Below, one piece after another: positions 50,501-63,130 of a DNA stretch of 64,000 nucleotides. The stretch comes from Cannabis sativa (lineage: Eukaryota > Streptophyta > Magnoliopsida > Rosales > Cannabaceae), in assembly GCF_029168945.1 (NCBI RefSeq), contig NC_083607.1, forward strand, positions 39,169,257-39,233,256, given 5' to 3'. Positions within the stretch are counted from its first letter, which is position 1. Each line of letters starts with the position of its first letter. The position numbers were made by a program, and so were the translations under genes. The notes beneath the pieces are model-generated. The model saw nothing but the letters and a program-made list of their open reading frames with translations, searched no databases and was not told the DNA's origin.

Positions 50501-50629
50501 GCCATGGCCGCCTCAACGGCCACCAATTCGGTCAAGAAGAAGAAGAAAGGCAGTGGCTTTCTTCCTGGAATTGTTCTTTCCCTTAGCAGCAGGAGAAAGG
50601 GTGCTCCTCATAGGGCTCCACTTTCCTAG
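47548..50629 (+). CDS. PLATZ family zinc-dependent DNA-binding transcription factor (four exons, 259 aa)
   Basis: Exons: 47548-47757, 49073-49147, 49673-49813 and 50276-50629 (TAG). All introns are GT-AG and all junctions are phase 0, giving 259 aa, a normal PLATZ length. The first zinc motif has C33, H36, C48, C51, C56, C59, H63 and H66 (exon 1). The second has C123, C126, C137 and C141 (exon 3). Other family hallmarks are PAWLEGLMAETFF, IDCAFIQPYTINGAKVIFLN and YRFDESDFTISQFEGLRMDG. A KKKKKGSG patch and the tail SSRRKGAPHRAPLS are basic and probably nuclear-targeting. Known members bind AT-rich DNA and repress transcription. The ATG was chosen because it starts a frame that runs unbroken into the first zinc motif. 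All key residues are present, so this looks functional. Confidence 0.93.
47790..47828. repeat. CAC/ATC microsatellite in PLATZ intron 1
   Basis: A run of ACC/CAC triplets followed by ATC triplets, just inside the 1.3-kb first intron. Confidence 0.9.
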
Positions 50630-50692
50630 ACTACTACTCATCCAATCTCTGCTAGTAGTAATAATTAATAATTAAATTCATAGGGACTTGGA

Positions 50693-50698
50693 AATAAA
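50693..50698 (+). terminator. Probable poly(A) signal of PLATZ gene
   Basis: AATAAA lies 64 bases after the stop codon, followed by an A-rich and then T-rich stretch. Plant poly(A) signals are loose, so the cleavage site cannot be fixed. Confidence 0.45.
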
Positions 50699-50719
50699 AA
50701 AGAAAATATAGCTCCTCCT

Positions 50720-51419
50720 TGCATTTGCATTTACGTACCTTCTTATAAATATATATATGTAATGTCCCTATTTTAGGTATCATATATAATTTAAGTCTCT
50801 CTTCATATCTTCAAAAGAAAAAGAAAAAAAAAATTATTAGGGCCGGTGATCATTATTGCCAAGCTAGATAAGTCTTATTACCAAATTTGTAATGTTATGG
50901 CATGGTTTGGAGTCTGTATTAAGCATCAATTCTTTTTCATTTTTGTTTTTATAATGTTTATGTGTGTGGAGTATTACCATTACTGACTTCAGGTGGGTGT
51001 GGAGGGACTGAATGGAAGTTGGCTCTCAGCTCCACCAATTTTGTATTTGATGTAATGGAACTTGCGGTATATATATATTATATTTATATAATTTCCTATA
51101 ATTTAATATTATATATATATATATAAGTTTTAAGATTAAATTGGGACCAGTGAATTGTATTATTCATTTGGATCAGACATTGAATTCTATTTCCCATGTG
51201 ATTCTTGTACAGCAAAACCTCACATTACTGGCATTTTGTTTCTTTAATTTTATCTGTATTTCTTTTTGCTTACTCGTACATGTTTAATTTATATGCATAT
51301 ATTATTGAATGTTGTTTTCTTTGAATTATTAACTTTTTAATTTTTTACTACGGTATGCATAGTGCTTAAACTTACATCGAAATTGAGGTTTGCGTCCATA
51401 TATACATATATAATTTATA

Positions 51420-51453
<34 letters not shown>

Positions 51454-53340
51454 TTATGGAGATATGGGGAAGATTCTTTTCAATTGTACAATCAACCAAA
51501 TTATATAGACAGTAACAAAAGAAAGAGAGAAATTCGATATATATATATTTATATAGAAAATAGCATGCCAAATTGTTTTGGTACAATGAAATAATTTTTT
51601 TGATGGCTGAATTGGAGTACTTGGGGGCCAGTCTAGTATGCGTTTGGTTTCAGTACACCATCAATAATGCAAAAATTCACGTCAATCTATGGAGACTTGA
51701 AAGAGGAGAGAGAAGAGCAAACAGTTCCTCATTAGGATTAAAGATTTTACATAATCATACAATATGATGTTAATAATATGTATGTATATACTCATATTAC
51801 CACGTAAAAGTTTTGAGAATAGTGATTATATCTTACAATTCACTATCAAGTTCTGCTAACACATTAACTGTTAGATATGTGTGTCGTGTTTGGTACCAAT
51901 ATAGTACATAACTTTAGAGAAACTTATTAGTTGCATGATTTACTATTTGTAATTAAACTCGATGCATGAGTTTTTGTATCGCCAAACAGCTACTATATAT
52001 TATAAATGTACAGTCATGTGCCTGCACTAACTTACCATTAATATCTCTCAATATATAATATTTTGTTGCTTTCAAAAAATATATATTATCTTGTCATATA
52101 TAAACTCGTTTGTCATTCTCAACAAAATAAATAGAATGAAACTTTTATTGGGTTACAAAACTGAAATAAACTATGCCATATAGTTATCAAATTTTCACTG
52201 ATCGTATGTATTTATGAAGGTTAAAAATGCTTATAGTTATAAATTTTGTATATCTCCGAAAGTGTTCATGAGATTTTTACTTGTATGTATTGGTTGAAGT
52301 AGAAATGAGTATACATATATACATTTTTAAACAGGTAAATTTAGAAAATCGTGCAAAAAGTTCTTTGACTTTATGACTTCCCAATGGGTACTTTAACTCT
52401 AGACACTAACTTCTTCTCTTCTGCTGCTGCTGTAAGTATTTTATTTAATTTTTCTATGTAAAATAAAAGAAAAAGGAAATGATTATTGCTGTTTTGAAAT
52501 TCAAAGTGTGGAATAGAGAATTTTTGTTTTAAAAAAAATAAAAATAAAGAATTGTAAAGGGGACTTGGGGAGCTTATTGGGAAGAAGGAAAGAGGAGAAG
52601 TGTTCACGGGAAGAGTTTGAAGCTGAAAATGGTATTGTTTTGAAAATTCAGAATTAGCTAAGTTTGGAAATAGTTTTAAAAAATTTTGACCAAAAAGGTT
52701 TCGAATTGGGAAAGAATGGAAATGAAAACTATTTTCTGTCACTTCCGTTATAAATATCACCTGGATTGATGTGTGGTTTGCACAGCACAGCATAGCAAAG
52801 AGCAGCAGAGAGCACATATTAGAGACAAAATACAGGTCATGCTGAGACTACTGAGGGGGGATGGGTACGACAAAATGCTCAACCACAACAACACACCAAT
52901 TGGGGAATATCGTACGGTAACTGTAAATAACAAATTATTAAAATTTCAAACTCACTCCCAAAAAAAAAAAGAAAACAAACAAACCCCACCCACTTTTGCT
53001 TCTAATATAAACTAGAAAAAATAAGATTTTTTTTTTCTCTCGAATTAAAATTTTTGTAGGGTTTTTCACATATATTTCTCCTGATTTTTTTCTTTTTATT
53101 CATAAAAGAATTACAAATGTCCAATGTTCTCCATTCGTTACTTCTTGTTTATTTTTCTAAAATAATTTATTTTTTGGTAAGCAAGACTCATTCCATTACT
53201 CACTTCAAAAACAATTACAAATAATCACTTTGTTTGTATACCCCATCACCCCTGTACAAATTTCCTTAATTCTCTATATCTATACAAATAGAATCAAAAA
53301 TACTCGGAACATTACATCACATTTAACTCTTTTAACTAAG
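50720..53340. other. Gene-free intergenic region downstream of PLATZ
   Basis: About 2.6 kb of AT-rich sequence. It contains a TA repeat running into a TG repeat (51418-51452), other short TA runs (51107-51124, 51537-51556) and A-rich tracts. Frames of 80-150 codons here (for example 52371-52817, minus) have low-complexity products and no recognisable motif. I see no RNA gene. Confidence 0.5.
51418..51452. repeat. Compound (TA)n(TG)n microsatellite
   Basis: An alternating TA run passes directly into an alternating TG run. Confidence 0.9.
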
Positions 53341-53344
53341 TGTC

Positions 53345-53695
53345 CTATGCTACATAATTTCTGAGACCATATACATCATTCCTTCCTTGCTCTCCACAAA
53401 TGATAAATCAAAGCTGTACAAATAGCAGCATAAATCAAAGTTGGCTTTGTGTATTCTTGCCAATAAACCATCTAAGGACTTGTTTGGTGTGTACCACCCC
53501 ATCCAGTTCCTGGTCTTTGTAAGACATTGCTAACTGTAATTCAAATTAAAGAACAAATTGGATGCATTTTTCTTGATCGATCACAGAATAAACAGCTTTG
53601 ATCTATAGTAGAATCAAATGTGGCAATCCTAGATCTTGTGCGAAGCCTCCCCAATACTGCTAGCCAAGTAATAAATGTGGTGTTTTGGAATACAC
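53345..53695 (-). pseudogene. LINE (non-LTR retrotransposon) ORF2 remnant, zf-RVT end
   Basis: On the minus strand, TTFITWLAVLGRLRTRSRI followed by SCLFCDRS matches the zinc-binding region after the reverse transcriptase of plant LINEs (zf-RVT: FxxWLAxxxRLxTxDR...CxxC). After a frame change comes LIYAAICTALIYHLWRARKE, the usual C-terminal end of such ORFs. No RT core is present, so it is a 5'-truncated, decayed copy. The window also has T-rich stretches left of it (53020-53100) that might be the complement of its tail, but this is uncertain. Confidence 0.65.
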
Positions 53696-53834
53696 AGCCT
53701 TCCCCAAATTTCATTGCTCCAGTATATTTTTTCATGTGAAAGAAAATGTTAGAAATTATATGTAAAGTATGAAACATATATAATTATGTATGAAAATGCG
53801 AAATTCACGAACATAAAGCCAAGAAAATTATGAT

Positions 53835-54235
53835 TTAAAACTATTTGTATGGAGTAACCAAAAGTTTTCAATTACAGTGATAAGAAGGGAAATTTCGATA
53901 ATAAGTCTATTCAATGGACTTAACAAAACTTCTCCTTTTATATATATAAAAAAAACTTCTCAATACTAGTATCATAGGTTTGAAATTATCTAAACCTGTG
54001 GTTTGTGGTATGCTTGGTAATTTACTTGCTCTAGTACAAGCAACATACTTTAGTAAGATGCTGGAGCATTTTTTAATGGCTAACTCTAAAGGAAGCCTTT
54101 TGGCTTCTAGACATAGAGTGTATCTAAGGAATAATTTCAACTATTCCAGAAAAGATAACAATCATGAAAAAAATTCTTTAAGCATCAATAGTGAGAGGTC
54201 TCATATATACTCTCGTATCCTATTTATAAGTAGTT
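53835..54235 (+). mobile_element. Copia internal fragment (decayed pol)
   Basis: It matches positions about 8830-9180 of the first element (GTATGGAGTAACC, AGTCTATTCAATGGACTTAAC, ACTTTAGTAAGATGCTGGAGC, AGTGAGAGGTCTCA), but is more diverged and has a short insertion near 53938. It ends before the RPDTCC segment and is not joined to the neighbouring LTR. Confidence 0.7.
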
Positions 54236-54289
54236 TAAAAAAGGAATTAATCATTTCAAAATTCAAATTTTTTGAATTTCCCCCAAAAA

Positions 54290-57189
54290 GTGTACGTTAC
54301 GCACTCATTGTAGGGAGTGTATGTTGGGTTTTATGCCCTAAATAAAACTCATTTCAATATAATCAGATTTACTTATTAATATAGATCAGAAATAACATTT
54401 AATGTTGCATGGTTCACATGATTTATTTCATGATTATATGTACATAATGTATAAATTCATCTGAAACCCTTTCCACATACTTGATCCTGTTTATTGTGCC
54501 GTCAACACATTGGAAAGTAAACATGACTATGTGAATAAAGTTTCCTAGATTTATCAGACATAGGGTTTTACTGATATGATAATCTACAACAGAGTTTACT
54601 TGCATTTGGAGAAGTGCTATGTTCTTTCCAGAGCATTGGTTAAAGTAAAGCTCAGGTTGGATGCATGGACTATGCATCGGAAGGGACCGATATTGAACTT
54701 TGACTTAGATTTATTAAACTTACCGTAATATCTATTCAAGTCAATATCGCCTAGTTGATCCTAGATCAAATGTTCTTAATCCTGTTATGATTAGGCTCAA
54801 TCTTGAAAGGCTATTCGTGTTCTTTGATTTGTTAGTTAAGCCTACTTTTAGGTTAGGGTGATACGTACATTTTTGGAACACGGTAGTGCAATTGAGTGGG
54901 AGCGCTAACATAAACATGGAATCTATAGCTTCTATCTGGCGAATAGTAAACAAAGGATGATCTCCTTCGAGCTTGACCAAACGAACATAAATGGTGGAGT
55001 ACTCATTTCACATAAGCTGAAATATCATTTATACGGGGTCAAGTGTTTTAAGGAATAAATACATTGTAGGGTGTTACGGTAATCTAATCCATTTACAGTG
55101 TAGATCATTCATATAGAGGATCAGTGATCAAATTAGGATTATAACAATCGATAACTAATGATGCGTCTATATGGTGGAACATATAGAGCATTCTATTATA
55201 CTGAGAGTGCAATTCTAAGTTCTATGCGTGGATTCAACGAAGAATTAATAAGTTAGTGAATTTTAGTGCTAAATTCTTGATCTACTTATTGGAAGCTCGG
55301 TTATATAGACCCATGGTCCCCGCACTAGTTGAGATAATATTGCTTGTAAGACTCATATAATTGGTTTTGATTAATCAATTATAATTCTCAAATTAGACTA
55401 TGTCTATTTGTGAATTTTTCACTAAGTAAGGGCGAAATTGTAAAGAAAGAGTTTATAGGGGCATATTTGTTAATTATGATACTTTGTATGGTTCAATTAA
55501 TAAATATGATAAATGACAATATTATTTAATAATTATTTATAGTTATTAAATAACTAGAATTGGCATTTAAATGGTTGAATTAGAAAATTTGCGTATTTTA
55601 AGAAAATCAGATGCAGAAAAGGTAAAACTGCAAAATTGCAAAAAGTGAGGCCCAAATCCACTAGTATAGGGCCAGGCCACTTTTGTAGGAAATTTAAACT
55701 GATATTTTCATTATTTTAATGCCAAATAATTCAAACCTAACCCTAGTGGAATGCTATAAATAGATAGTGAAGGCTTCAGGAAATTTACACTTAAATTTTC
55801 TATTTTTCCTTCAGAGAAAAACCTGAGCCTTCTCTCTCCCTATCTTTGGCCGAACCCACTCTCTCTCTCTTCCTCATTGAGATTTTAAAATTCTTAGTGT
55901 ATGAGTAGTGCCGACACACAGCAAGTGATACCTCAATCATAGTGAGGAAGATCGTGAAGAAAGACTTTCAGCAAGAAGGAGGTTTCAGCATCAAAGATTT
56001 AGAGAAATAGATCCAGGTTCAGTTATTGATAATGCTCTGCTACAGAAAGGAATCAAGGGCTAGATATCTGAACGGAAGGAGTCATATTATTCCGCTGCAC
56101 CCAATGTAAGGTTTCTTAAACTTTATACGTGTTTATTTCATCGTTTTAGAAAGTTCATATTTACGGTGTTAATCAACATACTTGTGCGTAGATCAAAGAT
56201 CCTGGTAAAATAAATTCCAACAGTGTAATTGTCAAGCACGCGCATGTATCCAACCTTGATTCAAGGTACAACCGTCAATTAGCATTAAATGGATAGATAT
56301 TGAAGAGACCTATTATAGTAAGATTTTTCTCACCTAGAAACTCGAGACCAGACTCCTATTTAAAAGGACACGTGTATTCAATTTCCCCAAGGAAAGTTGA
56401 GTTGTCAATGAGAGACTCCTCGAGTATAAACCTCGCCTGAACCGGACTCAGCGAGATGATGCGAATATGACCAAGTCTAATCGCATTCGAATGACTCGCA
56501 TTATGTAGGACCAAGGAACGACTATAGCCCGCATATATCAAGATATATGCGAGTATCCTCGCGATCCTCCTGCAAAAACAGAGAGATCAATTCTCTATAT
56601 TGCGAGCTGGTCCTGATGACCCAACAGCCTCGATAAACCGATATAGACTCGCATGTCTTGGTTCTATCAGACCGTTATATGATTTCCGCAAAGGGGACTT
56701 TACAAAGACGCAGACATCTTAGACTCGACTAGTCCCAAATGCATTCTAAGCCTGCGAACTTATGCAAGAATATGAACAGCGAACTCGCACTAGAAAAGTA
56801 GCATACGTTGTTCTATTTAGTAGATTAAACTAGAAACTATTCTTCATTTATTATGTTTACGTTTTTTAGCTTAATTATTGTAAATCAATTTATAAACGGA
56901 TTGACAATGAATGCAATCCTTGTGTAAATGATAGGACACTTTCTTTGTATATAAAGGAGTGATCCGCCGTGAAATGGGGGGAGACAGAATCTTTGCAACA
57001 GTGGACTAAGCAGACTATGATCTGATTGAACCACTATATTCCTCTTTTGTTAATTACTTTTCCATTTTTTTGCCAAGTATCTGTGTTCTTAATTCGAATA
57101 CTCACCGTTCTGAGTCGAGTACTCAAACTTATTTCATATTTACTATTAATGCTATTATTTATTTTTGGTGTTGTAAAATTCCTTCAACA
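54290..57189 (+). repeat. LTR of a Tat-like gypsy element, split by a solo copia LTR
   Basis: The part 56228-57189 runs to TTCAACA directly before a Tat-type PBS. It holds a TATAAAGG box at about 56960. It is unusual in repeated CGCGA/GCGAG-type motifs (CTCGC, GCGAG) in an otherwise AT-rich window. The start lies left of the solo LTR; TGTACGTTACG near 54291 is a candidate but is unproven, since no second LTR is in the window. Confidence 0.55.
54322..56222 (+). mobile_element. Solo copia LTR
   Basis: TGTTGGG...CCAACA, 1901 bp, flanked by perfect 5-bp target duplications GTGTA (54317-54321 and 56223-56227). No internal region is attached. TATAAATAGATAG lies near 55755. Confidence 0.93.
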
Positions 57190-57193
57190 ACAT

Positions 57194-57210
57194 TTGGCAC
57201 CGTCTGTGGG
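57194..57210 (+). other. Primer binding site of Tat-like gypsy element
   Basis: TTGGCACCGTCTGTGGG, five bases after the LTR end, is the PBS type used by Tat/Athila elements. Confidence 0.8.
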
Positions 57211-57247
57211 AACGATAATACTTTGCTGATTTAGAAGGAAAATCACA

Positions 57248-58110
57248 ATGGCTGGAAATCAGACAAATGGAGGTCTTAACAACGAATCAATCAGCATTGG
57301 GATGATGAATGTCCCACTGCCGGGAAATAGGGCACCCCCCGCGGATATTATCACTGGCGGTGTGGGATGGACGAACGTAACACCTCTTAACTTATTCCCC
57401 CAAACTGCTGCTCCCCACATTGGGGAAACATCCACACCGACGGCTACGACGGGACATTTTCCACCTATTACGCCTGCAATAGCATCCGAGGGCATCGTTT
57501 AACTAACCACTGATCAGTATACGGCAATACAGGATCAAATACGTGCTTTGTAGGCCGAGATCGATGCACGGAATAGGACCCGACGTCCTCCTCGAGTGCC
57601 CGCTACCAGCTTTGATAACCTGATAACCCCCAGGTAACAATTCTAGACGTCCAAATAACCGTACTCGTAGGGAACGAAGGACAGATCAGGAAGGGCTCGA
57701 TTTGAATTAGCCAATGTCGAGAAATCAATCTGCAAGGAACTTTAACCGCGAGGCGCAAACGGAGGAAGATCCAGAGCGATGTAATCCTTGCAGCAGACCC
57801 CAACCGCGAGACGAAGAGAATGACATTGAGTCCGGCTCTTCGTCTTCGCAAAGTCGTACTCCCAGCAAGTACACCAGGTCAGGTTTGGTGGAAACACTGC
57901 GAGGAGGGCGATACCAAGTTCATAGGAGCGATCTCCGTGATCACCTTAACGTTGTCTTCAGGGTGCGTTCTCAGACGCCCCGTAACAATGAAGAGCCTCG
58001 TGATCCTCAGTTGGGCGATCAGGGCATAAATAATCGCACCAACCTGCCTATCGCACCAGTTGTGACTACTGGAGTTAATATCCCAGCAAATATTGTTGCG
58101 GTAATAACGT
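57248..58110 (+). pseudogene. Gag N-terminal part of Tat-like gypsy element
   Basis: It starts MAGNQTNGGLNNESISIG, 37 bases after the PBS. The N-terminus is Pro/Thr-rich. After a TAA at 57500-57502 the same frame resumes LTTDQYTAIQDQIRAL, stops at a TAG (CAG-type) and continues AEIDARNRTRRPP. Later parts are in other frames (for example 57714-58110: SRNQSARNFNREAQ and an Arg-rich stretch). The copy is cut at 58110 by an inverted copia LTR, so the gag core and pol are absent or outside the window. Confidence 0.65.
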
Positions 58111-60009
58111 TGTTGGAAATTATTTTACCAGGATCTTAGATCTACTCACAAGTATGTTGATTAACACCCTAAATATGAACTTTCTAAAACGATGAAATAA
58201 ACACATATAAAGTTAAAGAAACCTTACATTGGGTGCAGCGGAATATAATGACTCCTTCCGTTCAGATATCTAGCCCTTGATTCCTTTCTGTAGCAGAGCA
58301 TTATCAATATCTGAACCTGGATCTCTTTCTCTGAATCTTTGATGCTGAAACTCCTTCTCTGATGATCTTTCTTCACGATCTTCCTCACTATGATTGAGGT
58401 ATCACTTGCTGTGTGTGGGCACTACTCTTACACTAAGAATTTCAAAATATTGAAGAAGAAAAGAAGAGGGAAGTGGCGGCTAAAGATAGGGAGGGAGAGA
58501 GAGGCTCAGTTATTTCTGAATCAGAAGTGTAGAAAATTTAGTGTAAATTTCCTGAAGCCTTCACTATCTATTTATAGCATTCCATTAGGGTTAGGGTTGA
58601 ATTATTTGGCATTAAAATAATGAAAATATCAGAGGGAAAAACCCTACAAAAGTGGCCGACCCTATACAAGTGGATTTGGGCCTCACTTTTTGCAATTTTG
58701 CAGTTTTATCTTTTCTGCATCTGATTTTCTCAAAAACGCTAATTTTCTAATTCAACCATTTAAATGCCAATTCTAACTATTTAATAACTATAAATAATTA
58801 TTAAATAATATTGTCATTTATCATATTTATTAATTGAACCATACAAAGTATCATAATTAAAAAATATGCCCCTAAAAACTCTTTCTTTACAATTTCACCC
58901 TTACTTATTGAAAAATTCACAAATAGACATAGTCTAATTTGAGAATTATAATTGATTAATCAAAACCAATTACATGAGTCTTACAAGCAATATTATCTCA
59001 ACTAGTGCGGGGACCATGGGTCTATATAACCGAGCTTCCAATAAGTAGATCAAGAATTTATTACTAAAATTCACTAACTTATTAATTCTTCGTTGAATCC
59101 ACGCATAGAACTTAGAATTGCACTCTCAGTTATATAGAATGCTCTATATGTTTCACCATATATACACATCATTAGTTATCCATTGTTATAATCCTAATTT
59201 GATCACTGATCCTCTGTATGAATGATCTACACTGTAAAGGGATTAAATTACCGTTACACCCTACAATGTATTTATTCCTTAAAACACTTGACCCCGTATA
59301 AATGATATTTCAGCTTATGTGAAATGAGTACTCCACCATTTATGTTCGTTTGGTCAAGCTCGAAGTAGATCATCCTTTGCTTGCTATTCGCCAGATAGAA
59401 GCTATAGATTCCATGTTTATGCTAGCGCTCCCACTCAATTGCACTACCGTGTTCCCAAAATGTACGTATCACCCTGACATAAAAGTAGGCTTAACTAACA
59501 AATCAAAGAACAAGTATAGCCTTTCAAGATTGAGCCTAATCATAACAGGATTAAGATCATTTGATCTAGGATCAACTAGGCGATATTGACTTGAATAGAT
59601 ATTACGGTAAGTTTAATAAATCTAAGTCAAAGTTCAATATCGGTCCCTTCCGATGCATACTCCATGCATCCAACCTGAGCTTTACTTTAACCAATGCTCT
59701 GGAAAGAACATAACACTTCTCCAAATGCAAGTAAACTCTTGTTGTAGATTATCATATCAGTAAAACCCTATGTCTGATAAATCTAGGAAACTTTATTCAC
59801 ATAGTCATGTTTACTTTCCAATGTGTTGACGGCACAATAAACAGGATCAAGTATGTGAAAAGGGTTTCAGATGAATTTATACATTATGTACATATAATCA
59901 TGAAATAAATCATGTGAACCATGCAACATTAAATGTTATTTCTGATCTATAGTAATACTTAAATCTGATTATAGTGAAATGAATTTTATTTAGGGCATAA
60001 AACCCAACA
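58111..60009 (-). repeat. Copia LTR (minus strand)
   Basis: TGTTGGAAATT...CCCAACA on the plus strand. Very similar to 15936-17829 and to the reverse complement of 54322-56222. Confidence 0.92.
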
Positions 60010-60020
60010 AACTCCCACTT

Positions 60021-62000
60021 GCACTAATATAAAACAAAAAGTGCGTTTCAAATAATCTCAACACCTCGATATACAAATCAAGTGTAGTAGTAATAAACTC
60101 CTTGTAATAGGATCTGAAAGGTTGAATTAAACACAACCTTTTCTCCACCCTTCCTTAATCACAAAATCATTGATAATGTGAAATTCCTCTCTATATGTCT
60201 ACTCTCTTGGGATACTGGATTCTATACCTTTGGCAACTACTTTTGGTTAATCAGGAAATTAACACTAGTAGTTTAAGGCAATTTGGAATTGTGCCAAAGA
60301 TGTATAGAACTTTCCTTAGACTGAATAAGTACCTTTCCTGCAACTTTAACATTCAGTCTCTTCCTGGTAGACCTAGAGACTTCAGATAGGTTTTTACACT
60401 TCTCCAAAATAACTATTCCACCCCAAGAGTAACCACCATCTTATCAGAAAGATTTTCTAGCACAAAGGCAAATTTCGAAATCTGATATGGTGTAGTCTAA
60501 GAGTTTTAAACACATCCTTATAGACTACACATATAGTTCCTCTTCTTAATCTTAAGATTTACTTGATTGTCTTCCAATGTTCTTCTCCTGGATTAATCTG
60601 ATACCTACTCATTACTCCCACTCAACAGCAGGTGTCTGGTCTAAGGCATACAAAAGCATATCTAAGACCTCTCAATGTTGATTTAAGAAATTCTTTCATG
60701 GCTTTATCTTTTCTGGAATAGTTGAGACTTTTCCTTAGATAAATAAAATCTATGCCTAAGAAGTTGTGAAGCTTCTACAGATTGCCATTAGAAAGAGAAT
60801 GCTTCAGCATCTTACTAAAGTAAGTTGGTTGCATTAGAGTAAGTAATTACCAGGTATACCACAAGCCATAGGTTTAGATAAACTCAAACCTATAATACTA
60901 GGAACAGGAAGTTTTGTTAAGTCCATTGAATAGACATACACAAAATTTCCTTTTATGTCCCTGTAATTAAAAACTTTATGTTATTCCATGTGAATGGATT
61001 AAACCATACTTCTATTGGCTTTTCTTCTTAGTTTCTTATCTTGACAATCCATTACTTGTTTAAACTCACAATGGATTTTAATCACTAGTGTCTCCCAAGT
61101 CATAAGAAGGTGAGTTCCTAGAAACTCTCCCACTACGACAAGGTACCGTGAATTATGTCCAAGAAAACTAAATGGTATTGATCTCTTCGGTTGTGACAAG
61201 ACAACAGAGGCAGTGAGATCATCATATGTCAAATAAGATGATAGAACACTTTTGGAATCAAGAAAAATATCTCCTTTATTTGCTACTTGTTTTCAGACTT
61301 AGTCATTATCCTAGAAAAGTAGTATTTGTTTGAACAAACACTTTCTTATCTATTGACAATGGGATGGTCCACCCCTAATCACTTAGAATAGCTAACAAAC
61401 CATGGTTAATAGTTCTAGCTTTTCTTAAGATTTTAATTAGGTCATCCATGAATCTAGTAATGATTTACATTAAATATACAACCATTACATCATTCTGAAA
61501 TTGTATTACCATAGAAGGAATTAGGCAACGACTAGTAACTAATCATCAACATGCAACTCGAAATTTCTGGGGAGGTAAGTTTGGATATAATTCAAAAGTC
61601 AAATTAATGATCTTTGAACTGCATATCTACTAACTATTTCTCTACCCCTATCAGTTCGCAAGATCTTTAACCACTTACCTTGATGGTTTTAACCATTGAT
61701 AGAAATTTATGAAATTTTTCAAACATTTCAAATTTCTTTGCATAAGGTATAATCTAGAGTTACGTTTTAAGAATACAACGAAAAACTCATAGCCACCCCT
61801 GAATGTACATCCATCTGCGAATGAGATGAACTACTTTCAGTGGATATAGGCATATTAACTCTTTGTAGAGATTGATCTTGTCAAATCCACTATGAACAAG
61901 ATACAAATGCCATAGATTAATAAAAATGTGGTTGTGTCTTTTTGATGACTTGGGTTTAGTTACATCAAAGAGTTTTTAGAATAGTGCAAGTGGATCCTGG
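60021..62000 (-). pseudogene. Decayed copia pol (minus strand)
   Basis: This is the reverse complement of 7860-9820 of the first element with the same order of relics. The minus strand keeps the RPDTCC-stop-VGVMSRYQ segment (about 60620), the KKVFV segment (about 61350) and the GAG-pre-integrase relic (about 61900). No open frame longer than about 80 codons. Confidence 0.75.
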
Positions 62001-62447
62001 TCACAGAATACCTAACTCATATTCCATACAGTTTGAATCCATTATTAGAAGATGGATATTAAACCCTTGTGAAGGTGTAACTGTATTGCATCCTGGAATT
62101 AGAAATATAAGAAAATTTCTGTTTGGATTCTAAAATTAAAGTCAAAGACTTAAATTTATATCAAATATTATGAGTAATTTTTTCTTGGACCACCACTACT
62201 AATTTAACTCTAAGTCAGATTTGCCTATACAAGCAGGAGATTTCTAAGATTGAGGGTTTATATCAATTGGGAATAGAATTTCGGGATTATAATCATATCC
62301 GTCATTTAATTTCTTAAGAGAAAATATATAATGACATGAAATGATTTATAGACCATTCATCCAATGATATGTTATTGAGCTAATTTGAAATGAATAAGAT
62401 AAGAGGAATTAGGATAATTTCGTTGTTTAAATAAGAATCCAACGATG

Positions 62448-63130
62448 CTTCGATTAGCGAAAGTCAAAGTAATCTTATTTATACAATCTTCTTGTTTCAT
62501 ATCGTAAAAATACTAGTCTAAGGTGTCATCAATTGATGAACAGCTAGATGTCGCATATACAATATTTATCTTTCGAGATCTAACACTATTATGTATGTCT
62601 AATGGTGAAAATCCACTAGGGATTTATCTCATTAGATAAACAAGCCAAGTTAGACCAACAATGAAGATTCGAAATTAAAGTACAACTTAATAACAGAAAA
62701 TAACATGGTTCAATATAGATTCATACACAATTCATAAATTATAAGCATATAGCAAGTAGGAATGACAAGTGAAAATACTAAAACATACAATCCTAAATAA
62801 TTTCCAAGGTTTTCAACAAACTGATATCAGTGTCCCGTTTAGGCGAGAGTCAAAGCTACCATCCATTGAATAGAGTTGTCAGCTCATCTAAAATGTTTAA
62901 CATTCTAGCAACCTTTTATTCGATCAAGATTGGAATTCAGCGTTGTCCCGTTTAGGCGAGAGTCAAGGCAATTCTATCTTATGAGCTTCCACCATTGTTT
63001 CATAATTTGCAAGTCAAGTATGGTCGTCACCATTAGGGTGATTCATACCATACAAAACACTTACAAACTACTTATCATGCGAGGTTGAACGGTGCGAAAT
63101 TGCTAATGAACGTTCCTCCATTAGGGAGGA
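62448..63130 (-). repeat. Small hairpin cluster with shared pentaloop
   Basis: Three perfect hairpins have the same plus-strand loop ATTAG but different stems: TTCG/CGAA (62449-62461), CACC/GGTG (63028-63040) and CCTCC/GGAGG (63116-63130). Two more motifs of the TGTCCCGTTTAGGCGAGAGTC type lie at 62831-62851 and 62943-62963. They are in the same order as at 6706-7387. Confidence 0.7.

Noticed and set aside
52371..52817. 148-codon minus-strand frame downstream of PLATZ
   Set aside because: A Phe/Ser-rich product of an A/T-biased region; no recognisable domain or gene context.
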